Source: JAUXEH01 sp965602945
Lineage (GTDB): Bacteria > Acidobacteriota > Aminicenantia > Aminicenantales > Aminicenantaceae
Length of the DNA stretch: 17,647 nt
Assembly (NCBI GenBank): GCA_965602945.1
Contig: CBFDBC010000054.1
Span: 1-17,647 of the forward strand
Direction of reading: 5' to 3'
Every line of letters starts with the position of its first letter. The stretch's first letter is position 1. Below, piece by piece: positions 1 through 5,957 of this stretch. The position numbers and the translations under genes were made by a program. The notes under the pieces were generated by a model. It saw only the letters and a list, made by a program, of their open reading frames with translations. It did not search any database and was not told the DNA's origin.

Positions 1-1
1 C

Positions 2-997
2 CTATCCCTGGAGAAACGGATCGCGGCGGCCGGACAGGAATTCCGGAAAGAGCACAAGGAAGGGCTGTATCTGACAGGCTACGTGTTCCCCTCCCGAAAC
101 GGAGTCAACATGGGAGACAGGAGGGATCTGAGCTCTCCCTATCAAGTCAGAACCCAATCCGACGAGATCAAGATCCGCCGTATATACCGGGGAAAACACA
201 GAGGTGGGTATTCCGTGGACACGGAACTGGATGAGGGCGGCCCGGCCGGGATATTCCTGCTCTACCGGATGTCCAATGGCGAAAGCCGGATAGTAGACAG
301 CAACATCTTCGACCCGGACAGGAGCTTCGCTTTCGAGGATACGCCCCTCTACTGGCTGGGAGAGGTCACCGCAGCCGAGAGCTTCGCATTCCTGACCAAC
401 CGTTTCGAACACGGCGGTACGGATGACCTCCAGAACGGCCTGATCTTCGGTCTCAGCATCCACGACAGCCCCAATGTGACTCCCTTCTTAAAGGGGGTGG
501 CGCTGGGCAACTACACCACAAAGATCCGCAAGAACGCCATCTTCTGGATCGGCAACCAGAAGGGCCCCGAGAGCTACAGGGCCCTCAAGGACATCGACAA
601 GAAGGTCCAGGGAACCGAGCTGAGGAAACAAGTGGTCTTCGCATACAGCCTGAACAAAGAAGAGGATGCCACCCAGGAGATGATCCGCATCGCTCGACAG
701 GACACGAACCGGGAGGTACGCAAGCAGGCCATCTTCTGGCTGGGACAGAAGGCCTCGGCAGAGGCGGTCAAGCTGCTCAAGGGAGTGGTGGAAGGATCGG
801 ACGAGGACGTTGATCTCAAGAAATCCGCGGTCTTCGCCATAAGCCAGCTGCCCAAGGACCAATCCGTTCCTCTGCTCATCTCCATCGCCAAGTCGAACCA
901 GAACGCGGCCGTTCGTAAGAACGCCATCTTCTGGCTGGGGCAGACAGGCGAGGAAGAAGCCCTCCAGTTCTTCGAAGAGATCTTACTCAAGAAATAG
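2..997 (+). CDS. HEAT-repeat domain protein, C-terminal part (5' end outside window)
   Basis: The reading frame is open from the first bases with no convincing start, so this is the 3' part (331 residues) of a longer gene; the GTG at 83 has no reason to be the real start. The C-terminal half is a run of helical repeats of about 31-34 residues. The clearest share an R-K-x-A-I-F-W-L-G-Q type helix, whose starts lie near bases 524, 617, 716, 815 and 914, with weaker copies upstream (around 332 and 425). This is the HEAT/PBS-lyase-like repeat pattern, which makes a curved solenoid used as a protein-binding scaffold. No catalytic motif is visible. The visible N-terminal part (bases 2-320) is not repeat-like and is unrecognised. 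HEAT proteins with this AIFWLGQ signature are often secreted or envelope-linked, but no signal peptide can be judged because the start is missing. Partner unknown. Confidence 0.85.
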   Translation, partial: LSLEKRIAAAGQEFRKEHKEGLYLTGYVFPSRNGVNMGDRRDLSSPYQVRTQSDEIKIRRIYRGKHRGGYSVDTELDEGGPAGIFLLYRMSNGESRIVDSNIFDPDRSFAFEDTPLYWLGEVTAAESFAFLTNRFEHGGTDDLQNGLIFGLSIHDSPNVTPFLKGVALGNYTTKIRKNAIFWIGNQKGPESYRALKDIDKKVQGTELRKQVVFAYSLNKEEDATQEMIRIARQDTNREVRKQAIFWLGQKASAEAVKLLKGVVEGSDEDVDLKKSAVFAISQLPKDQSVPLLISIAKSNQNAAVRKNAIFWLGQTGEEEALQFFEEILLKK

Positions 998-1027
998 GCA
1001 ACACCACATATAAACAGACGTTGTGCG

Positions 1028-1057
1028 GGCCCGCCCCCCAGGCGGGCCTTTTTTTTT
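1028..1057 (+). terminator. Intrinsic terminator of the HEAT-repeat gene
   Basis: A perfect 8-bp GC stem (GGCCCGCC / GGCGGGCC) with a 5-base loop is followed directly by nine T. It lies 30 bases after the HEAT gene stop and ends 4 bases before the dgt stop on the other strand. The T-run is on the + strand only, so it stops + strand transcription before it enters dgt antisense. Confidence 0.9.
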
Positions 1058-1061
1058 GGCT

Positions 1062-2093
1062 CTAGATCAACGGCCAGTCGGGCGGCGAGAAAAGCTCTTC
1101 GTACAGCCGCAGGGCGTAGAGGTCGGTCATCCCCGCGATCGTATCGCGGGCCCTCACTTCCAACGGATCCTCCTCCGGGTAGGAATTGACAAGATCGCCC
1201 GGATCCTCAAGGAGGTATTCATACAGTTCCTTCAGGATCCGTTCCACCTTGAGTGTCATGCTCTCGGCTTCGGATGAAAAATACACCCGGTCGTACAGAA
1301 AATCACGCAGCTCGGCGACCGCCGCGGAGATCTCATCGCTCATGCGGATCCGATCCAGGTCCGCCGCCAGGCTCGATCTCACGACATCCTCCACCATGGT
1401 GTCGATGCGGTTGGCATGGTACTTGCCCAGGATACGGACCAGGTGTTCGGGCAGGTCCTCGGATTTGATGATCTCCGCCCGCAGGCTGTCATCGATGTCG
1501 TGATTCACGTAGGCGATCACATCCGAGATCCGGACCGCCTGCCCCTCCAGGGATGCGGGCATGTCCTTTTCCCCGGCATCCAGGATCTTTCCCCGTCCCT
1601 TGGAGTGCCGCACGATCCCGTCCCGCACCTCATGGGTCAGGTTCAAGCCCTTGCCCCCGTATTCCAGCTTGTCCACCACCCGCAGGCTCTGCCGGTAGTG
1701 GGAAAAACCATCCGGGGAAAGACCCGAGAGGACCTTTTCACCCGCGTGTCCGAACGGCGTGTGCCCCAGGTCATGACCCAGCGCGATGCCTTCCGTGAGA
1801 TCCTCGTTCAGCCGCAGCGCCTTGGAGATGGTGCGGGCGATCTGGGAAACCTCGAGCGTGTGTGTCAGCCTGGTGCGGTAGTGGTCTCCGAACGGGGCCA
1901 GGAAGACTTGGGTCTTGTGCTTGAGCCGCCGGAAAGACTTGCAGTGGAGAATGCGATCGCGGTCCCTTTGGAAAGCCGTCCGCAGCGGGTGCAGCTTCTC
2001 CTCGCGCCGTCGGCCGCGGGAATCCGCGCTCAGGCAGGCCCGGGGCGAAAGGAACTGCCGCTCTTGTGCCTCCAGCTCTTCTCGGATCGTCAT
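1062..2093 (-). CDS. dgt: Deoxyguanosinetriphosphate triphosphohydrolase-like HD protein
   Basis: A 343-residue cytoplasmic HD-superfamily hydrolase, usual size for the short dGTPase-like group. Family members hydrolyse dNTPs to the deoxynucleoside and triphosphate, affecting dNTP pools. The metal-binding residues are in place: H78 in R-L-T-H-T-L-E-V, H107-D108 in G-H-D-L-G-H-T-P-F-G-H, and a later Asp in R-I-S-D-V-I-A-Y. The family N-terminal block R-D-R-D-R-I-L-H-x-K-S-F-R-R-L-K-H-K-T-Q-V lies at 43-63. The ATG is preceded by an AGGA-type ribosome site. It is the last gene of a probable operon, 64 bases after the tandem 3HCDH_C gene. Substrate preference (dGTP or all dNTPs) cannot be read from sequence. 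Confidence 0.93.
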   Translation of the reverse strand: MTIREELEAQERQFLSPRACLSADSRGRRREEKLHPLRTAFQRDRDRILHCKSFRRLKHKTQVFLAPFGDHYRTRLTHTLEVSQIARTISKALRLNEDLTEGIALGHDLGHTPFGHAGEKVLSGLSPDGFSHYRQSLRVVDKLEYGGKGLNLTHEVRDGIVRHSKGRGKILDAGEKDMPASLEGQAVRISDVIAYVNHDIDDSLRAEIIKSEDLPEHLVRILGKYHANRIDTMVEDVVRSSLAADLDRIRMSDEISAAVAELRDFLYDRVYFSSEAESMTLKVERILKELYEYLLEDPGDLVNSYPEEDPLEVRARDTIAGMTDLYALRLYEELFSPPDWPLI

Positions 2094-2157
2094 GCTTCGT
2101 TTTTCCTATTCATTCCAGGGACGCACAGCCATCCCCGACCGTCGTCCTTGTGTCCGG

Positions 2158-2856
2158 CTACTGGATCCTGCTGTTGAGCGGCCAGGGCTCGTTCTTGCGG
2201 GCCTGATCGATCAGCAGCTTGGTGACGGGGAAGTTGATCTCCTGACGGTGAGACATCTCCATCTTTTCGGTCACCTTGCGCATGGTCTCCTCGATGCCCA
2301 GACGGTTCATCATGGCGAAGGGGCCCTCCTGCCAACCGAATGCTTCACAGCAGAGATTTTCCACGTCCGCGATCTCCAGGAGCCCGGCCTCGACGATCTC
2401 GGCGGCGCTGATGAAAGCCACGGCCTGGAACCGCTTTTTCAACAGGTCGGTGAGCATGAAATCATCCGGTTCCTTATCCTCACCTGCGCCGGCCTTCCAG
2501 AGGGCAGCGGTCCCGGCCGCCCGTCCCTTCTCGCATCTTTCCGCCAGGGACCGGGCGGGAGTGAAAAAATTGAAATACTTCAGGAAAATGGGATCTTCCG
2601 CATCGGAATCATCCGACATGGCGGTGAGATACTCGCATGTCGCGAGAGCGCCGAGCTCATCCATCCGGGCCAGAAACCCGCTTGCCAGGCCGAATGTGCC
2701 CCTGGCCACGGACTCGATGTGGGGGATCTCCATGCCGTCATCGATCATCCGGCAGGCCTCCAGCAGCAGGGCAGACAGCATGAGGCCGGCTGCCCCGCCT
2801 TTTCTTTCTTTCCTTAAGGGGATGGGTTCCTCGATCAGATTTATCGACTTGTCCAT
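2158..2856 (-). CDS. Stand-alone tandem 3-hydroxyacyl-CoA dehydrogenase C-terminal domain protein
   Basis: A 232-residue protein that appears to be two copies of the helical C-terminal (3HCDH_C) domain of 3-hydroxyacyl-CoA dehydrogenase and nothing else. Copy 1 (about 22-115) has the E-A-x-R-M-I-D-D-G helix, an I-x-x-V-A-x-G-x-F-G-L turn and the D-E-L-G segment. Copy 2 (about 130-225) has A-E-I-V-E-A-G, F-G-W-Q-E-G-P-F, R-L-G-I-E-E-T and an end P-V-T-K-L-L-I-D-Q-A-R-K-N-E-P-W, close to the family ending. The NAD-binding Rossmann domain with the catalytic His-Glu pair is absent, so dehydrogenase activity is not expected. In the family these domains form the dimer interface and substrate cleft, so a CoA-ester binding or accessory role is possible (inference). 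It starts 33 bases after the DUF2284 gene, with a GAGGAG ribosome site. The domain assignment comes from pattern reading only. Confidence 0.65.
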   Translation of the reverse strand: MDKSINLIEEPIPLRKERKGGAAGLMLSALLLEACRMIDDGMEIPHIESVARGTFGLASGFLARMDELGALATCEYLTAMSDDSDAEDPIFLKYFNFFTPARSLAERCEKGRAAGTAALWKAGAGEDKEPDDFMLTDLLKKRFQAVAFISAAEIVEAGLLEIADVENLCCEAFGWQEGPFAMMNRLGIEETMRKVTEKMEMSHRQEINFPVTKLLIDQARKNEPWPLNSRIQ

Positions 2857-2889
2857 GGTCTCGAGTCTCCTCGCTTGAGTTCTGTGGTC

Positions 2890-3432
2890 TTATTCGATGA
2901 GCAGGAAGGCATACCGGTTCATGGTCTGGTCATAGTCGGAAAGCACCTCGATGGGATACCCAATCTGACGCACAGTGGCAAACACGTCCACTCCCAGAGC
3001 CTCGGGAGTGGGCCGCGCCTTTTTGGGGTGGTTACAGGGCTCCTTCTCACCGACACAGCTGCCGCAGATGTGGCAGCTGTCGAGGTACAGAAGGAAAGCC
3101 TTGCGATGCCCGGATATAAAAACCCGCCTCTCCAGCTCCAGAAGTTCCTCGCTTAACCGCTTGGTCCATTCATGGCGGTCCTCGGGGCGCTCCATGGCTT
3201 TGGCAAAGTGAAACACGGCCGCCAGGGTATATTCCCGGAAGAAGCGCTCACACTCAGCTAAGGGAGGCGCCTGGGGAGGGCACACGGCAATATTGCCGTA
3301 CTCCGGGCATCCGAACCGGCACTTCATGCGCACCCATTGGGACACCACGATCGACTCGGGGTCGATCCACTTGTAGTCGGAATAACCCAACTCCTGAAAC
3401 AACGCTTCCAGTGCCTGTTTTGTGTCTGTCAT
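2890..3432 (-). CDS. DUF2284 family cysteine-rich metal-binding protein
   Basis: A 180-residue cytoplasmic protein with two cysteine clusters typical of DUF2284: C38-x3-C42-x8-C51-P-P in the N-terminal half, with C61 nearby, and C120-x2-C123-x2-C126-x6-C133 followed by H-P and R-P-T-P-E-A-L-G-V-D-V-F. The second cluster resembles a ferredoxin-like Fe-S site. The family is found mainly in anaerobes; its biochemical function is not known to me. The ATG has a purine-rich ribosome site (GGAAGGAAGG) and a TATAAT box about 27 bases upstream, so this is probably the first gene of the operon with the tandem 3HCDH_C gene and dgt. Family call is firm, function is open. Confidence 0.88.
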   Translation of the reverse strand: MTDTKQALEALFQELGYSDYKWIDPESIVVSQWVRMKCRFGCPEYGNIAVCPPQAPPLAECERFFREYTLAAVFHFAKAMERPEDRHEWTKRLSEELLELERRVFISGHRKAFLLYLDSCHICGSCVGEKEPCNHPKKARPTPEALGVDVFATVRQIGYPIEVLSDYDQTMNRYAFLLIE

Positions 3433-3458
3433 GTGCCCTTCCTTCCTGCAAAAAAGGC

Positions 3459-3467
3459 ATTATACCA
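3459..3467 (-). promoter_or_regulatory. Extended -10 promoter of the DUF2284 operon
   Basis: On the minus strand the sequence reads TGGTATAAT, a perfect -10 hexamer with the extended TGn element. It ends 26 bases before the DUF2284 ATG. The -35 position (CTGGAA, 3482-3487, 17-base spacing) is weak, as is common for extended -10 promoters. Confidence 0.6.
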
Positions 3468-3631
3468 CAACTCTTTCTAAATTCCAGATGCACGCGAAGT
3501 CCGATGCATTCTCAATGCCGTGTGTAATATTATTGCCAGTCAGGCAAGCTGATAAGGAAGCCGTCCGGAGGCGAGTGGGTATTGTCAAAGAATCTACACG
3601 ATTGTCGAAATGATTCTGTAGAACCTGTTCT

Positions 3632-5197
3632 TTACCAGAGCGTGTCCCGATTCCCAAGCTCCATGGTCAACTCGTATACCAGCCGGGAGATGGCCGTCAC
3701 CTTCTCGTAGTCGACCTTGTCCGCATCGTCTGTGGGCCTGTGGTAGTCCCGGTGAGAGCCGGAGTAGAAGAAGATGCTCGGGATCCCCTTCATGTCGAAG
3801 ATGATGTTATCGCTCCCGACACCCGGAGCGTTACGGGGCCGCTCGAACTTGAGCGGCCAGTTCACTGTGCGCCTGTTCACGTCCATGAGTGCCTGCTTGA
3901 GCCCGGGAGTGATCTTGTCCGAATCCAGGGCATAGTGGCTGCGGTCCCCCTTGGAATACGCGTCCGTGCGGCCGATCATATCAAGGTTCAGGTTCACGAC
4001 CACCTTCTCGATCGGCACGGGGCAGTCCGAAACAAAATGGCTCGATCCCAGGGCTCCTCCCTCCTCCTTGGTGAACAGCACGAAGATCACCGACCTCCTG
4101 GGCGGATCAAGCGCCACGGCCTCTGCGATCTCCATAACTCCCGCACTGCCGCTGGCATTGTCGTCCGCCCCGTTGCAGACCTGCCCGCCCCGCGGTTCCA
4201 GGTGGTCCAGGTGGGCGGTCACCGTGATGTACTCACCGCTCAATACGGGGTCCGTGCCCTTGATAAAACCCACCACGTTCCATGTCGGGATCTCTTCCTC
4301 CTCGTAGGTCACATCAAATTCGAGGCTTACTTCTGCGAGAGGAAAACACCGGTAGTTCTCCATGCCTTCTGCCTGGAGCTGGGAGAGAGTACGCTCCTGC
4401 CCCACCAGAATGTCTTGGATGACCTCCCGTTTCACGATGCAGATCACGGGTATCTGGACTGCGCCTGCGCCTTCACTGAGATAGACGTACCGTGTCTCCA
4501 GGGTCCTGTCCGGAAGGGAGTCCCACATTTTCAGGAGCTGTTCATCCGCCAGGACGAACACCCCAGCCGTGTTCTTGTTGACCAGGCCCATGAGCTTGCT
4601 CTGAAGGCCGTTCACAGACAGATATTTCTTGTGGACTTCTTCAGGCAGTACAGGCTTCCCTCCCCTGACAGGGGCCCCGGCCGTTAATATAATAACCTTG
4701 TTGGCGACATCGAGACCGGAGTAGTCATCCCACCCGTATTCGGGCTCGTGGATACCAAAGCCCACATACACGACCGGGAGCTCCTTGTTCTCCGTAGAGT
4801 GGAGATGGCCCTCGATCCACTTGTAGTCAGCGGCATGAGCATAGGCCTTCTTCCCGGACGCCGAGTTCAGTGTCAGGACGGGAGGCTCCTTGACCCGGCG
4901 CTTCACCACCGGGACGTGCTGCAGGAACGTGGGCTGATCGTCCTTCGTATACAGAGCCTCCAACCCGGCCGCCTGGAATTGGCTGGCCCCGTACCAGAGG
5001 GCGATGTCAAAGCCCTTGGAACCCAGGTAGCGGCCCTCGAGCTCGTCCGAGGCCAGGAAATAGACATGATCGCGGAGCTCTTCCCGGCTTATGGACTCTA
5101 CGGGCTCACGTCGGACATCCTGAGAATAGAGCCAGGACATTCCTGCGGCGCCGATGATCGACACGATAGCCAACGTTATCCACAAGGGTTTTCTCAT
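3632..5197 (-). CDS. Secreted or membrane-anchored M28 family zinc metallopeptidase
   Basis: A 521-residue exopeptidase-type protein. An N-terminal hydrophobic segment (residues 5-24 after Met-Arg-Lys-Pro) is a signal peptide or anchor, so it acts outside the cytoplasm. A PA-type insert lies at about 140-290 (P-V-V-Y-V-G-F-G-I-H, V-A-N-K-V-I-I-L). The catalytic domain at about 305-515 carries the co-catalytic zinc set: H329-L-D331, D345 in G-A-D-D-N-A-S-G, E378-E379 in T-K-E-E-G, D406 in L-N-L-D-M-I-G-R, and H487 in R-D-Y-H-R-P-T-D. The start chosen (ATG at 5197) has a GGAG site 9 bases upstream and is followed directly by the signal sequence. An in-frame upstream extension to 5368 would overlap yggS coding sequence and hide the signal peptide. 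The gap to yggS is 109 bases, so it may be read from the same transcript or its own promoter. Actual substrate (aminopeptidase or carboxypeptidase type) is unknown. Confidence 0.92.
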   Translation of the reverse strand: MRKPLWITLAIVSIIGAAGMSWLYSQDVRREPVESISREELRDHVYFLASDELEGRYLGSKGFDIALWYGASQFQAAGLEALYTKDDQPTFLQHVPVVKRRVKEPPVLTLNSASGKKAYAHAADYKWIEGHLHSTENKELPVVYVGFGIHEPEYGWDDYSGLDVANKVIILTAGAPVRGGKPVLPEEVHKKYLSVNGLQSKLMGLVNKNTAGVFVLADEQLLKMWDSLPDRTLETRYVYLSEGAGAVQIPVICIVKREVIQDILVGQERTLSQLQAEGMENYRCFPLAEVSLEFDVTYEEEEIPTWNVVGFIKGTDPVLSGEYITVTAHLDHLEPRGGQVCNGADDNASGSAGVMEIAEAVALDPPRRSVIFVLFTKEEGGALGSSHFVSDCPVPIEKVVVNLNLDMIGRTDAYSKGDRSHYALDSDKITPGLKQALMDVNRRTVNWPLKFERPRNAPGVGSDNIIFDMKGIPSIFFYSGSHRDYHRPTDDADKVDYEKVTAISRLVYELTMELGNRDTLW

Positions 5198-5306
5198 CTT
5201 CGATATCTCCGGAATTGTGATCGCACAGCACGGATAAACCATCCTTCTGTGTATACGATAAACGCAGCTCAAGAGTTCCTTTGGCCAGACAGAGTGCCCT
5301 TTATTA

Positions 5307-5957
5307 TTAGCGGGGTCCGAAGATCTTGGTGCCGATGCGGACGAGGTTGGCGCCCTCCTCGATCGCAACCCGGTAGGAGTTGGTCATTCCCATGGAGAGG
5401 AACTTCATCTCGACGCCGGGGATGGTACAGGTGCCCAGGTGCTCGAACACGTGGCGCGTCTCCACGAAGAAGGGCCGGGCATCCTCGGGGTCTCCCATAA
5501 AGGGGCCCATGGTCATCACGCCCTGACCCCGGACATGGGCCAGGGGAGCTATCTGCCCGACCAGCGCCTCGGCCTCCTCGGGGAAAACGCCGAACTTCTG
5601 GGGCTCCCTACCGCTGTTTATCTCGATCAGGATCGGCAGGTTGCGGCCGTTCTGGGAGGCCCGCCTGTCGATCTCCCCGGCGAGTTCTAGGGAGTCCACG
5701 GTCTCGATCATGTCGAACAGGCGCACCGCCTTTTTGACCTTGTTCCTCTGGAGATGCCCGATGAAGTGCCACCGGGCCCGGTCGCCCACCGCATCATAAG
5801 CCGCCTCCGCCTCCTGCACATAGTTCTGGCCGATGATCTTCACACCGGCATCCAGGGCCTCGACTATCTCCCCGGGAGTGCGCGTCTTGGCCGCGGCCAC
5901 CAGCTGTACTCCCCCGGGCAGTTCCTCCAGGATTCGCTTCACATTTTCTGTGATCAT
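5307..5957 (-). CDS. yggS: YggS family pyridoxal-phosphate homeostasis protein
   Basis: A 216-residue PLP-binding TIM-barrel protein of the YggS/PROSC family, which has no known catalytic activity and buffers cellular PLP, affecting amino- and keto-acid pools. The Schiff-base lysine is K24 in A-A-A-K-T-R. Other family marks are I-G-Q-N-Y-V-Q-E-A, W-H-F-I-G-H-L-Q-R-N-K, I-N-S-G-R-E-P-Q-K-F-G, S-M-G-M-T-N-S-Y and the end E-G-A-N-L-V-R-I-G-T-K-I-F-G. The N-terminus is a little shorter than usual, and K24 follows Ala-Ala-Ala where Val-Ser is common. Its ATG overlaps the acyl-CoA synthetase stop (ATGA), and its ribosome site (GGTGAG) lies in the tail added to that gene by a palindrome. Being next to an amino-acid degradation module suits a PLP role. 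Confidence 0.94.
   Translation of the reverse strand: MITENVKRILEELPGGVQLVAAAKTRTPGEIVEALDAGVKIIGQNYVQEAEAAYDAVGDRARWHFIGHLQRNKVKKAVRLFDMIETVDSLELAGEIDRRASQNGRNLPILIEINSGREPQKFGVFPEEAEALVGQIAPLAHVRGQGVMTMGPFMGDPEDARPFFVETRHVFEHLGTCTIPGVEMKFLSMGMTNSYRVAIEEGANLVRIGTKIFGPR

Noticed and set aside
1416..2177. Long + strand open frames opposite dgt
   Set aside because: They are antisense shadows of a well-conserved HD protein in GC-rich DNA.
3433..3631. Possible small gene (about 65 codons, minus strand, 3460-3657) between the M28 and DUF2284 genes
   Set aside because: It overlaps the M28 end and the DUF2284 promoter, and has no family resemblance. The gap holds only the promoter and short dyads, such as TTGCC-TGACT-GGCAA read on the minus strand at 3533-3547.
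5198..5368. N-terminal extension of the M28 peptidase to an ATG at 5368
   Set aside because: It would overlap yggS coding sequence by about 60 bases and put 57 non-conserved residues before a good signal peptide; the ATG at 5197 has a ribosome site.
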